Assembly (NCBI RefSeq): GCF_030246845.1
Contig: NZ_CP126889.1
Location: 2,650,995 to 2,714,994 of the forward strand
Direction: 5' to 3'
Origin: Enhydrobacter sp.
GTDB lineage: Bacteria > Pseudomonadota > Alphaproteobacteria > Reyranellales > Reyranellaceae
Length of the DNA: 64,000 nt
In this document: positions 1 to 8,324 of the stretch, one piece after another
Position numbering within the stretch: position 1 is the first letter of the stretch
How the letters are laid out: each line of letters starts with the position of its first letter
The notes under the pieces: generated by a model
Database searches by the model: none
Told to the model about the DNA's origin: nothing
The model's input: the letters and a program-made list of their open reading frames with translations, nothing else
Made by a program: the position numbers and the translations under genes

Positions 1-1
1 C

Positions 2-28
2 CGCGTGCTGCGCGAAATGCTCGAATGA
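2..28 (+). CDS. C-terminal tail of an upstream gene cut by the window edge
   Basis: Only the last eight codons (ending RVLREMLE) and a TGA stop are visible. The stop overlaps the ATG of the FAD monooxygenase that follows by the common ATGA four-base overlap, which is the main reason to believe it is a real gene end and that the two genes are co-transcribed. Nothing can be said of its product. Confidence 0.5.
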   Translation, partial: RVLREMLE

Positions 29-1233
29 AGGTCGGCTGCTGCATCGTGGGCGGCGGCCCGGCCGGCATGATGCTGGGCTTCCTGCTGGCGCGCGCCGGCG
101 TCGATGTGGCGGTGCTCGAAAAACACGGCGATTTCCTCCGTGACTTCCGCGGCGACACGGTCCATCCCTCGACGCTCGGCGTGATGGACGAGCTCGGCCT
201 GCTCGACGATTTCCTGGCGCTGCCGCACCAGAAGCTGTCGCACTTCGCGGCGCAATTCGGTGAAGAGTCGGTCGATATCGCCGACTTCAGCGGCCTGCCG
301 CCACGCATCCGATACATCGCCATGATGCCGCAATGGGATTTCCTCGATTTCCTGGCCGCGAGGGGCAAACGATATCCCCGCTTCAAGCTCCTGATGAACG
401 CCGAGGCGAACGCGTTGGTGGAGCATGGAGGTCGCGTGGCGGGCGTGCGCGCGACCGCGGAAGGCCGGGATCAGGAAATCCGGGCGGATCTGGTGGTGGG
501 GGCCGACGGCCGGCACTCGACCGTCCGGGCCGCGGCGGGGCTGCAGGTGGACGATATCGGCGCGCCGATGGATGTCTTGTGGTTCCGCTTGCCGCACCGC
601 AATGGCGATCCGGCCGAATTCATGGGCCGGTTCGATATCGGCAGCATCCTGGTCCTGCTCGATCGCGGCGACTACTGGCAGTGCGCCTATGTCATTCCCA
701 AGGGCTCGGCGGAAAAGGTGCGGGCCGAGGGCATCGGGAAGGTGCGGCAGACGGTGAGTCGCCTGATGCCGGCTTTTGCCGACCGCGTCGGCGAGCTTCG
801 GACAATGGACGATCTCAAGCTCCTCACCGTCGGCGTCGATCGGTTGCGGACTTGGTGGAAGCCGGGCGTGCTCTGCATCGGCGATGCCGCCCATACGATG
901 TCGCCGATCGGCGGCGTCGGCATCAACATCGCCATCCAGGACGCGGTCGCCGCCTCGAACATCCTCGCCGCGCCGCTGCGCGAAGGGCGGCTGAAGGACT
1001 CCGACCTCGCCGCGGTCCAGCAACGCCGGCTGTTCCCGGCGCGGGCGACGCAGGCGATGCAGGTGTTCCTGCAAAAGCGCGTGATCGCGGCGTCGCTCTA
1101 TGGCCGCGGCGGCACGATGAAGGTGCCGTTCTTCATGCGCCTGCTGCAGTGGTTCCCGTTCCTGCGCCGACTGCCGGCCCGGCTCCTGGGCCTCGGCGTG
1201 CGGCCCGAGCACGTCCGTACAAGCCCTGCTTAA
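25..1233 (+). CDS. FAD-dependent monooxygenase (PHBH/UbiH-type flavoprotein hydroxylase)
   Basis: A 402-residue flavoprotein of the p-hydroxybenzoate hydroxylase fold. The N-terminus carries the dinucleotide-binding GGGPAG turn at residues 9-14 followed by an acidic strand end (VLEKH). The second FAD motif, GDAAHTMSPIGG, lies near residue 286 and is followed by the helix GINIAIQDAVAASN typical of aromatic-ring and ubiquinone-type hydroxylases. Such enzymes use NAD(P)H and O2 to hydroxylate an aromatic or polyketide-like substrate; the substrate cannot be read from sequence. The start overlaps the stop of a preceding gene (ATGA), implying operon membership. Its 3' end overlaps the convergent methyltransferase gene by four bases. 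Confidence 0.88.
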   Translation: MKVGCCIVGGGPAGMMLGFLLARAGVDVAVLEKHGDFLRDFRGDTVHPSTLGVMDELGLLDDFLALPHQKLSHFAAQFGEESVDIADFSGLPPRIRYIAMMPQWDFLDFLAARGKRYPRFKLLMNAEANALVEHGGRVAGVRATAEGRDQEIRADLVVGADGRHSTVRAAAGLQVDDIGAPMDVLWFRLPHRNGDPAEFMGRFDIGSILVLLDRGDYWQCAYVIPKGSAEKVRAEGIGKVRQTVSRLMPAFADRVGELRTMDDLKLLTVGVDRLRTWWKPGVLCIGDAAHTMSPIGGVGINIAIQDAVAASNILAAPLREGRLKDSDLAAVQQRRLFPARATQAMQVFLQKRVIAASLYGRGGTMKVPFFMRLLQWFPFLRRLPARLLGLGVRPEHVRTSPA

Positions 1234-1955
1234 CGGGCGGCTGCGACCAGCAGGAAAGGCGGGCGTTCGCGTTCGCAGGCCCATTCGGGATGCGCGGCGA
1301 CCTGATCGTCGGTCGGTCCCCACTCCTCCATCCTCAGGATGGAGAAGCCGGCGGCAATCAGCAGGTTGAGATAGGTCGCGATCGTGCGATGGTGCTTGAC
1401 GACACCCTTGGCGAGCCAGTCGGTCGTGCGCGGCCCTTCGTCGAGATAACGATCGACCGCCCAGACCTCGCGGTTGTCCTCCGTTCGCCAGCCCGGCCGG
1501 TCAGGCGCGGTGTAGATCGGGTGCTCGATCGAGAAAACGAACCGGCCGCCAGCGACCAGGGTGCGATGGATCTGGCGAAACAACACAGCAAGCTTGTCGA
1601 GGTAATGCAGCGTGAGGGAGCTGTACACGAGATCGAATGCGGCGTCGTCCAGGGTCAGCGTCTCGAGGTCGGCCCGGCGATAGCCGATGGCGCGATCCGA
1701 CGTCATCTCGCGGGCGCGCGCCAGCATGTTCTCCGAGACATCGATGCCCAGCACCTGGCGCGCGCCGGCCTCGCGCGCGAAGCGGCAGAACCAGCCGAAG
1801 CCGCAGCCGAGATCGACCACCCGGCGGCCTCGCAGTTCCGGCAGCATGGCGCGCAAGGCCGGCCATTCCGGCGCTCCATCCAGGCCATGGATGGAACGCG
1901 GCAGCGCGCTGTAGCCCGCGAAGAACTCCGGGTTGTCGTAGACGTTCTGCGTCAC
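1230..1955 (-). CDS. class I SAM-dependent methyltransferase
   Basis: A 241-residue class I methyltransferase. SAM-binding motif I is VVDLGCGFGWF at about residues 46-56, followed by the acidic end of strand 2 (GIDVSENML) and a UbiE/Coq5-like core with the LTLHYLDKL region. The start used here is a GTG whose last two bases overlap the TGA stop of the upstream FMN reductase (GTGA). A longer frame to 2390 exists but would run antiparallel through the reductase reading frame. The pair is probably one leftward transcript. Substrate unknown; small-molecule methylation is likeliest. Confidence 0.85.
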   Translation of the reverse strand: MTQNVYDNPEFFAGYSALPRSIHGLDGAPEWPALRAMLPELRGRRVVDLGCGFGWFCRFAREAGARQVLGIDVSENMLARAREMTSDRAIGYRRADLETLTLDDAAFDLVYSSLTLHYLDKLAVLFRQIHRTLVAGGRFVFSIEHPIYTAPDRPGWRTEDNREVWAVDRYLDEGPRTTDWLAKGVVKHHRTIATYLNLLIAAGFSILRMEEWGPTDDQVAAHPEWACERERPPFLLVAAAR

Positions 1956-2521
1956 TTCACCGTGGCCGCCGCCTTCGCCTGACGGATGGCGAGCGCCAGC
2001 GCGACACCGAAATCCACCAGCAGCTTGCCCGTCGCCTCGTCGGTGAGCTTGCCGTCGACGAACTTGCTTTGCGCCACGCCGATCATGACCTCGGGCTTGT
2101 TGATCGGCCGGCCGTCGAGGAACACCAGCGTCTGGCGCAGTTGATACTGTGCCCGCGCGGTCCCGAGTGCGCCGCCCGAAGCGCCGAACAGGCCGATCGT
2201 CTTGCCGGCAAAGGGTTGGGGCGTCATGCGCGACAGCCAGTCGATGGCGTTCTTCAGCACGCCCGAGATTCCGTAGTTGTACTCCGGGGTCACGAACAGA
2301 ACTCCGTCGGCCGCCAGAATGGTCTTTTGCGCCGCCTGCACCTTGTCCGGAAAGCCCTGGGCCTGGATGTCCGCGTTGTAGAGCGGCCAATCGCCGATCT
2401 CGATGGTGTCGATCGTCATGTCCTTGGGGGCACGCTCGATGAAGGCCTGCAGCGCCATCCGGTTGAACGATCCCTTGCGCAGGCTGCCGCAGAAGGCGGC
2501 GAGCTTGATGGACTCAGGCAT
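1952..2521 (-). CDS. NADPH-dependent FMN reductase (SsuE/ChrR/azoreductase family)
   Basis: A 189-residue flavodoxin-fold reductase. The FMN phosphate loop is GSLRKGSFNR (residues 12-21), and the family signature PEYNYGISGVLKNAIDW lies at about 78-94, both diagnostic of the NADPH-dependent FMN/quinone reductases. It reduces FMN, quinones or chromate-like acceptors with NAD(P)H; the physiological acceptor is unknown. It is first in a leftward two-gene transcript with the methyltransferase, with which it shares a four-base overlap. It is transcribed divergently from the DUF917 operon across an 87-bp gap. Confidence 0.9.
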   Translation of the reverse strand: MPESIKLAAFCGSLRKGSFNRMALQAFIERAPKDMTIDTIEIGDWPLYNADIQAQGFPDKVQAAQKTILAADGVLFVTPEYNYGISGVLKNAIDWLSRMTPQPFAGKTIGLFGASGGALGTARAQYQLRQTLVFLDGRPINKPEVMIGVAQSKFVDGKLTDEATGKLLVDFGVALALAIRQAKAAATVK

Positions 2522-2608
2522 TGCGTATTGTCTCCGCTGGAAGTGGTCCCTTTGTCAGCCGTGAGGCAGCCGGCTACATAGAAGGCGCTGGAGGAGTTGG
2601 CAAACGCA

Positions 2609-3688
2609 ATGCCGCTAAGCGACATCACACTTGATGACATCGAATCGCTGGCCGTGGGCGCCTGGATCCTGGGCACCGGCGGCGGCGGCAGCCCTTATCT
2701 CGGCCTGCTCAACATGCGGGCGCTCTACAGGGAAGGCTATCGCGTTCGGCTCATGCCGGCTTCCGAGCTCGCCGACGACGACTGGGTGGCGGCTGTCTCG
2801 AACATGGGCGCACCGCTGGTGGGCCAGGAGCGCCTGACGGACAGCCGCACCATCGCTCGCGCCGTCGATCTGATGGAGCGTCATACCGGCTACACCTTCC
2901 GCGGCATCATGGCGCTCGAGATCGGCGGCGGGAACTCCATCCAGCCCTTCATGGCGGCGGCACACCTCAAGCGTCCCGTGATCGACTCCGACATGATGGG
3001 TCGGGCCTATCCGGAGGCCCAGATGACCTCGGTCGCGGTCGGCGATCTCAGGCCCTGTCCGCTCACCACCGTCGACGTGCGCGGCCTGGAATCGGTGGTC
3101 GAGAAGGTGCCGACCTGGAAATGGATGGAGCGCGTGAGCCGCAAGATCTGCGTCGAGTACGGCTCGATCGCCTCGACCTGCAAGGCCCCGCGCACCGGCG
3201 CCGAGGTCAAGAAGTGGGGCATCCACGGCACGACGACCAAGGCGATCGCCATCGGCCGCGCCGTGCGCGAGGCCCAGCGCAAGCACGAGGACCCCGTCGC
3301 CGCGATCCTGAAGGTCGAGCCTGGCAAGGTCCTGTTCCGGGGCAAGGTGGTCGACGTCGAGCGTCGCGCCACCGAAGGCTTCCTGCGTGGCAGGACGAAG
3401 TTCGACGGCATGGACGACGATCGCGGCTCGGTATTCGAGATTGCCTTCCAGAACGAGTGGATCGTGGCCTGGCGCGATGGCAAGCCGGTCGCCATGTCGC
3501 CGGATTTGATCTGCGTGCTCGACTCGGTGGCCGGCGAAGCGGTCGGCACCGAGACCATTCGCTACGGCCAGCGGGTCACGGTGATCGCACTGCCGCCGCC
3601 GCCGGTGTTCCTGTCCGAAAAGGGCCTGCAGCATGTCGGCCCGCGCGCCTTCGGCTACGACATCGACTTCAAGAGCGTGTTCGCGTGA
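2609..3688 (+). CDS. DUF917 family protein, first of a tandem pair (S-methyl-thiohydantoin desulfurase-like)
   Basis: A 359-residue DUF917 (PF06032) protein, recognised by the glycine-rich N-terminal GTGGGGSPYLGLL motif, MGRAYPEAQMTS near the middle, and the C-terminal LPPPPVF segment. DUF917 proteins accompany hydantoinase/oxoprolinase ATPases, and one branch is described as S-methyl-thiohydantoin desulfurase. The true substrate here is unknown. ATG at 2609 is preferred over an in-frame TTG at 2597: it gives the GGAGGAG at 2590-2596 usable spacing and aligns the N-terminus with the next gene. The stop overlaps the GTG of the paralogue, so translation is probably coupled. Confidence 0.88.
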   Translation: MPLSDITLDDIESLAVGAWILGTGGGGSPYLGLLNMRALYREGYRVRLMPASELADDDWVAAVSNMGAPLVGQERLTDSRTIARAVDLMERHTGYTFRGIMALEIGGGNSIQPFMAAAHLKRPVIDSDMMGRAYPEAQMTSVAVGDLRPCPLTTVDVRGLESVVEKVPTWKWMERVSRKICVEYGSIASTCKAPRTGAEVKKWGIHGTTTKAIAIGRAVREAQRKHEDPVAAILKVEPGKVLFRGKVVDVERRATEGFLRGRTKFDGMDDDRGSVFEIAFQNEWIVAWRDGKPVAMSPDLICVLDSVAGEAVGTETIRYGQRVTVIALPPPPVFLSEKGLQHVGPRAFGYDIDFKSVFA

Positions 3689-4767
3689 GCCTGCGCGAGA
3701 TCACATCGGACGACATCGAGTCGCTCGCCGTCGGTGCCTGGATCCTGGGAACCGGTGGCGGCGGCAATCCCTATCTGCCGCTTCTCAACATGCGGGCGCT
3801 CTACCGCGAGGGCCATCGCGTGCAGCTCATGGACGCCGCCGATCTCGCCGACGACGACTGGGTCGGCACCGTCGCCAACATGGGTGCGCCGCTCGTGGGC
3901 CAGGAGCGGCTGACGGACAGCCTGACGCTGGCGCGCGCCGTCAGCGTGATGGAGGAGCATATCGGCCAGCGCTTCCGCGCCCTCATGAGCATGGAGATCG
4001 GCGGCGCCAACGGCGTTCGCCCGCTGATGGCGGCGGCGCACCTCGGGCGGCCGGTGCTCGATTGCGACACCATGGGCCGGGCCTATCCCGAGGCCCAGAT
4101 GACCTCGGTCTCGGTCGGCGGCCTCACACCCTATCCGCTGAGCGCCGTCGATGTGCGCGGTCTCGAATCGATCGTGAAGAAGGTGCCGAGCTGGAGATGG
4201 ACCGAGCGGATCGCCCGCAAGATCTGCGTCGAGTACGGCTCGGTCGCCGCGACCTGCCAGCCGCCGCGCACCGGCGCCGAGGTCAAGAAATGGGGCATTC
4301 ACGGCACGACGACCAAGGCGATCGCCATCGGCCGCGCCGTGCGCGAGGCCCAGCGCAGGCATGACGATCCCGTTGCCGCCATCCTGTCGGCCGAGCCGGG
4401 GAAGCTGCTCTACAAGGGCAAGGTGATCGACGTCGCCCGCCGGGCCACCGAGGGTTTCCTGCGCGGCGTGGTGCGCTTCGACGGTCTCGACGACTGGAGG
4501 GGCTCGGCGATGACGATCAACTTCCAGAACGAATGGATCGTGGCGTCGCGCGACGAGGCGCCGGTCGCCATGACGCCCGACCTGATCTGCGTCCTCGACT
4601 CGGTGTCGGGCGAGGCGGTCGGCAGCGAGACCATCCGCTACGGCCAGCGCGTCACCGTGATCGCCCTGCCGCCACCGGCGGTCTTCCTTTCGCCGAAGGG
4701 GCTGGAATATGTCGGCCCGCGCGCTTTCGGCTACGACCTCGAGTTCAGGAGCGTGTTTTCGACATGA
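3685..4767 (+). CDS. DUF917 family protein, second of a tandem pair
   Basis: A 360-residue paralogue of the preceding gene, co-linear along its whole length and by eye about three-quarters identical, including GTGGGGNPYL, MGRAYPEAQMTS and the block around GAEVKKWGIHGTTTKA. The start is a GTG overlapping the previous stop (GTGA), and the stop overlaps the next ATG (ATGA). Two full-length, non-truncated copies held in one coupled operon suggest a heteromeric complex or two substrates rather than a decaying duplicate. This is inference; no biochemical role can be assigned with certainty. Confidence 0.88.
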   Translation: MSLREITSDDIESLAVGAWILGTGGGGNPYLPLLNMRALYREGHRVQLMDAADLADDDWVGTVANMGAPLVGQERLTDSLTLARAVSVMEEHIGQRFRALMSMEIGGANGVRPLMAAAHLGRPVLDCDTMGRAYPEAQMTSVSVGGLTPYPLSAVDVRGLESIVKKVPSWRWTERIARKICVEYGSVAATCQPPRTGAEVKKWGIHGTTTKAIAIGRAVREAQRRHDDPVAAILSAEPGKLLYKGKVIDVARRATEGFLRGVVRFDGLDDWRGSAMTINFQNEWIVASRDEAPVAMTPDLICVLDSVSGEAVGSETIRYGQRVTVIALPPPAVFLSPKGLEYVGPRAFGYDLEFRSVFST

Positions 4768-6302
4768 GACGCATCGGCATCGACGTGGGCGGCACCAATA
4801 CCGACGCCGTCCTGATCGAAGAGGGCAAGGTGATCCGCGCCGTCAAGGCGCCGACCAGCGAGGATGTCACGACCGGCATCCTGGAGTCGCTCGGGAGCCT
4901 GGGCGCGACCGGCGTGCTGAAGGGCAAGCAGATCGACGGCGTGATGATCGGCACCACGCATTTCATCAATGCCGTGGTGCAGCGCCGGCAACTGACGAAG
5001 GTCGCGGCGCTGCGGCTCGGTATGCCGGCCTCGGCCTCCCTGCCGCCGTTCTGCGACTGGCCGGAGGACCTCGCGATGCTGGTGCGCGGCGGAGTCTGGA
5101 TGGTCGAGGGCGGGCACGAATACGACGGCCGGCCATTCATGCCGCTCGACGAGGCGGCCGTGACGGAGGCGGCCCGGGAGATGAAGGCGGCCGGGCTGAA
5201 GTCGGTCGGCATCTCGGCGATCTTCTCGCCGCTCGATCCGTCGCACGAGCGCCGCGCGGCCGAGCTGGTGGCTGAGGTGATGCCTGACGCCGTCATCACC
5301 TGCTCGTCCGATCTCGGCCGCATCGGCCTCCTGGAGCGCGAGAATGCCGGCCTGCTGAATGCGGCGCTCGCCGATCTGGCGCGCGACACGATCGCCGCCT
5401 TCGAGCAGGCGATCCGCGATTCCGGCATCGCCGCGCCGCTGTTCATCACCCAGAACGACGGCACCGTCGCCGAGGCCGGCCAGGCGCGGCGCCTGCCGGT
5501 CTACAGCTTCGCCTCCGGCGCCACCAACTCCATGCGCGGCGCGGCCTATCTCTCCGGGTTGCAGGACGCCATGGTGATCGATGTCGGCGGCACCACGACC
5601 GATGTCGGCCAGCTCAAGCACGGCTTCCCGCGCGAGGCCAACTCGGTGGTGAAGGTGGGCGGCGTGCGCACGCTTTTCCGCATGCCCGACCTGCTGTCGA
5701 TCGGGCTGGGCGGCGGCAGCCATGTCGAGCTCGATCCCGTGAAGGTGGGGCCTGTATCGGTCGGCTACCGCCTGCTGATGGACGGCATCGCCTTCGGCGG
5801 CAGGCAGCTCACCACGACCGACGTCGCGATCGCCGCCGGCCTGCTGGCGCTGGGCGACAAGGCGAAGGTGGCGCATCTCGATGCGGCCGCCTGCCGGAAG
5901 GTGTTTGCCGAGGCGGCAAGAATGGCCGAGGAGGCGATCGACCGCATGAAGACGGAAGCGGGTGATGTGCCGCTGATCGCCGTGGGCGGCGGTGCTTTCC
6001 TGATCCCCGAGAGACTTCCGGGTGTCTCCCGGGTGATGCACGTCGAGCATGGCGACTGCGCCAATGCCGTGGGCGCGGCCATCGCCCAGGTATCGGGCGA
6101 GTGCGATCAGATCTTCAAGGATCTGTCCCGCACCGAGGCGCTGTCGGCCGCGCAGGGCATCGCCAACGATCGCGCCGTCGCCGCGGGCGCCGAGCGCGCG
6201 ACGCTCAAGACGATCGAAAGCGAGGACATGCCACTCGCCTACCTGCCCGGCAATTCGGTCCGCGTCCGGGTGCGCGTGGTGGGCGACGTCGCGGCGAGTT
6301 GA
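4764..6302 (+). CDS. hydantoinase/oxoprolinase family protein (HyuA-type, ASKHA fold)
   Basis: A 512-residue protein with the actin-like ATPase phosphate-1 motif IGIDVGGTNTDAVLI at residues 4-18, phosphate-2 motif DVGGTTTDVGQL near 272 and a glycine-rich AVGGGAFLIP near 411. These are hallmarks of the HyuA/oxoprolinase/acetone carboxylase family, which opens or carboxylates cyclic amides using ATP. No HyuB partner is encoded; two DUF917 proteins take that place. The ATG overlaps the upstream stop by four bases, so the three genes form a coupled operon. Likely a cytosolic complex acting on a hydantoin- or thiohydantoin-like compound. Confidence 0.9.
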   Translation: MRRIGIDVGGTNTDAVLIEEGKVIRAVKAPTSEDVTTGILESLGSLGATGVLKGKQIDGVMIGTTHFINAVVQRRQLTKVAALRLGMPASASLPPFCDWPEDLAMLVRGGVWMVEGGHEYDGRPFMPLDEAAVTEAAREMKAAGLKSVGISAIFSPLDPSHERRAAELVAEVMPDAVITCSSDLGRIGLLERENAGLLNAALADLARDTIAAFEQAIRDSGIAAPLFITQNDGTVAEAGQARRLPVYSFASGATNSMRGAAYLSGLQDAMVIDVGGTTTDVGQLKHGFPREANSVVKVGGVRTLFRMPDLLSIGLGGGSHVELDPVKVGPVSVGYRLLMDGIAFGGRQLTTTDVAIAAGLLALGDKAKVAHLDAAACRKVFAEAARMAEEAIDRMKTEAGDVPLIAVGGGAFLIPERLPGVSRVMHVEHGDCANAVGAAIAQVSGECDQIFKDLSRTEALSAAQGIANDRAVAAGAERATLKTIESEDMPLAYLPGNSVRVRVRVVGDVAAS

Positions 6303-6305
6303 TCG

Positions 6306-7250
6306 TCACACGACCTCGGCCGGCGCCAGCCGGCAGGGATGGTCGGGATCGCCCGACTCGACCTGGATGGTGCTGTGCGCGATGCCGAACCGCTCCGAGA
6401 GCTCGCGGGCGGACCGGCCCAGCAGCCCGTCGTCGACCGGGCAGGCCGGCCGGACGAGGTGGGCCGTCAGCGCCACCTCAGTCGTGCTCATGGCCCAGAT
6501 GTGGAGGTCGTGCACCTCGGCGACCCCGGGAAGGCCTGCAAGATAGGCCTCGATCGCCGGCCGGTCGATATTCTCCGGCACGGCATCGAGGGCGAGATTG
6601 AGCGACGACCTGAGAAGCGACCACGTGCCCAGCGTGATCACGATCGCGATCGCGATGCTGACCGCGGGATCGAGCCACAGCCAGCCGGTCGCCATGACCG
6701 CGAGCGCGGCGATCACGACGCCGAGCGATACCGCCGCGTCGGCCGCCATGTGCAGGAAGGCGCCGCGGATGTTGATGTCGTTCTTGCCGCCGCGTACGAA
6801 CATCAGGGCGGTGACGGTGTTGATGACGATGCCGATGGCGGCGACCCAGAGGACCGTGCTCTCGGCCACAGGCTGGGGCTCGCCGAGCCGGCGCACCGCC
6901 TCCCATACGATCATGCCGACCGCGACCAGCAGCAGGATCGCATTGGCGAGCGAGGCGAGGATGGAGCTGCGCTTCAGGCCATAGGTGTGGCGCGCCGTCG
7001 GCCGTCGCCTGACGAGGGCGGCGGCCCCCCAGGCGAGCAGCAGGCCGAGCACGTCGCTGAGATTGTGGCCGGCGTCGGCCAGCAGCGCCAGCGAGTTGGC
7101 GATGAAGCCGTAGGCCGCCTCGACGGCGACGAAGCCGACGTTGAGGGCGACGCCGACGGCGAAGGCGCGGCTGAAGTCCCGCGGCGCGTGGTCGTGCGTG
7201 TGGCCATGCTCATGGCCGGCGTGCGAATGATCGTGCATGGCAGTCGGCAT
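6306..7250 (-). CDS. cation diffusion facilitator, zinc-type (CzcD/ZitB-like)
   Basis: A 314-residue CDF exporter that swaps Zn2+ (or Cd2+/Co2+) for protons at the inner membrane. It has a cytoplasmic histidine-rich N-terminus (residues 6-22), six predicted membrane helices, and the two HxxxD transport sites expected of Zn-selective members: HNLSD in helix 2 and HMAAD in helix 5. The C-terminal cytoplasmic domain carries the VHDLHIWAMS motif. A near-symmetric AT-rich palindrome 20-50 bp upstream looks like a metalloregulator operator. No ArsR/MerR gene lies in the window. It is convergent with the HyuA gene, three bases away. Confidence 0.93.
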   Translation of the reverse strand: MPTAMHDHSHAGHEHGHTHDHAPRDFSRAFAVGVALNVGFVAVEAAYGFIANSLALLADAGHNLSDVLGLLLAWGAAALVRRRPTARHTYGLKRSSILASLANAILLLVAVGMIVWEAVRRLGEPQPVAESTVLWVAAIGIVINTVTALMFVRGGKNDINIRGAFLHMAADAAVSLGVVIAALAVMATGWLWLDPAVSIAIAIVITLGTWSLLRSSLNLALDAVPENIDRPAIEAYLAGLPGVAEVHDLHIWAMSTTEVALTAHLVRPACPVDDGLLGRSARELSERFGIAHSTIQVESGDPDHPCRLAPAEVV

Positions 7251-7261
7251 CGTTATAGTGT

Positions 7262-7300
7262 TGCATATAATTGTTCATTTGAACAATCGTTTGAATATAT
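7262..7300. promoter_or_regulatory. AT-rich palindromic operator upstream of the CDF gene (ArsR/SmtB-like)
   Basis: A perfect inverted repeat ATTGTTCA-TT-TGAACAAT at 7270-7287 is followed by a further TTTGAATATAT half-site, in a strikingly AT-rich patch of an otherwise GC-rich region. The TGAACA/TGTTCA half-sites resemble those recognised by ArsR/SmtB-family zinc sensors, and the site lies just ahead of a zinc exporter. The assignment to a regulator family is inference. Confidence 0.55.
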
Positions 7301-7330
7301 AGGGTTTCGCGAAGGCCGGCAAAGGGCGAG

Positions 7331-7346
7331 GCTGGAAGCCCGCGGT
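7331..7346. repeat. half copy of a dispersed palindromic repeat
   Basis: The 16-base string GCTGGAAGCCCGCGGT is identical to one arm of the 50-bp palindrome embedded in the DinG-like helicase gene at 39499-39548. Only one arm is visible here, so this looks like a decayed or partial copy in the gap between the CDF and CHRD genes. Confidence 0.5.
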
Positions 7347-7454
7347 ATTCAATCCTTCGTGATGGTCCCGCGGTAGCCTTCATTCGCCGCCCAAGGTGCT
7401 AAACTCCGGGCGGCCTGCTCGGTCGAGATTCTTGGAATTGAGGAGGAGCACCCC

Positions 7455-7892
7455 ATGAGGATCGCTTTACGTTCCAGTGTCGCAAGCCTCGCCGCGGTTG
7501 CCTTTCTGGTCGCTGCGCCGGCGGCTTTCGCCGAAATGCAGCACTACACGGCGGAGCTGAAGGGCTCGGCGGAGGTGCCGCCCAACGACAGCAAGGCGAC
7601 CGGCATGCTCGATGCGACCTATGACACGGCGAGCAAGAAGCTCACTTACACCGCCAGCTACTCCGGCCTGACGGGGCCGGCGACGGCGGCGCATTTCCAC
7701 GGCCCGGCCGCGGCCACCGCCAATGCGGGCGTCGTCGTGCCGGTGAAGGATGTCCATAGTTCGCCGATGAAAGGAGAGGCGACGCTGACCGATGCGCAGG
7801 CCGCCGACCTCCAGGCGGGCAAGTGGTACTTCAACATCCACACGGCGGCCCACCCCGGCGGAGAGATCCGGGGCCAGGCCATGAAGAAGTAG
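7455..7892 (+). CDS. secreted CHRD-domain protein
   Basis: A 145-residue exported protein. Residues 1-26 form a Sec signal peptide (hydrophobic VASLAAVAFLVAAPAAFAE with AFA-E cleavage). The rest is a single CHRD domain: the AELKGSAEVPPNDSKATG opening, the AAHFHGPA motif and the C-terminal WYFNIHTAAHPGGEIRG signature are all clear. CHRD domains were first defined in chordin and are widespread in bacteria; their role in bacteria is not established. A strong GAGGAGGAG ribosome site precedes the ATG. It stands alone. Confidence 0.9.
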   Translation: MRIALRSSVASLAAVAFLVAAPAAFAEMQHYTAELKGSAEVPPNDSKATGMLDATYDTASKKLTYTASYSGLTGPATAAHFHGPAAATANAGVVVPVKDVHSSPMKGEATLTDAQAADLQAGKWYFNIHTAAHPGGEIRGQAMKK

Positions 7893-7922
7893 TGTCGCTC
7901 CCGAGAGCGAGGGCCGCCGGCG

Positions 7923-8324
7923 TTACTTCTCGCGGCGATAGAGGAAGCAGTTGTCGGCATGGGGCATCTTGATGCCCTGATAGAAAGTCATGGCCGTCGG
8001 GGCGGAGAGAAGCAGGGTCGTCGTCATCGGCCCGCCTGCCTGTGCGCGCGTTTCCTCGATCAGGCGCCGCCCGATGCCCTGGCCCTGGCAGGCCTTGTCG
8101 ACGGCCAGATCGGAAAGGTAGCAGCAGAAGCAGAAGTCGGTGAGCGAGCGGGCAAAGCCGACCAGCCGGCCGTCCTGGCGCGCCGTCACGATCAGATTGG
8201 CATGGGCCAGCATGCGCTCCACCCGGCCACGATCCTCGATGGGCCGATCGAGGCCGGACTTGTTCACGATATCGATATACTCGTCGGCGCCGAGGTAATC
8301 CTCGCGGGCATACGCTGTCGTCAT
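7923..8324 (-). CDS. GNAT-family N-acetyltransferase
   Basis: A 133-residue acetyltransferase with the acetyl-CoA pyrophosphate loop (QGQGIGRRLI) after the strand YLSDLAVDKA, the GNAT motif A arrangement. The ATG at 8324 overlaps the stop of the upstream hydrolase (ATGA), which decides the start over a longer frame to 8393. Substrate unknown; the cysteine-containing strand FCFCCYLSDLAV and C-terminal MPHADNCFLYRREK tail match a common small GNAT group. Co-transcribed with the alpha/beta hydrolase. Confidence 0.85.
   Translation of the reverse strand: MTTAYAREDYLGADEYIDIVNKSGLDRPIEDRGRVERMLAHANLIVTARQDGRLVGFARSLTDFCFCCYLSDLAVDKACQGQGIGRRLIEETRAQAGGPMTTTLLLSAPTAMTFYQGIKMPHADNCFLYRREK

Noticed and set aside
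333..2581. Long plus-strand open frames (333-1982 and 1637-2581)
   Set aside because: They are Arg/Gly-rich antisense or out-of-frame shadows of the FAD monooxygenase, methyltransferase and FMN reductase genes, with no domain signatures.
4731..6050. 439-codon minus-strand frame opposite the HyuA-type gene
   Set aside because: His/Asp-rich antisense shadow without motifs.
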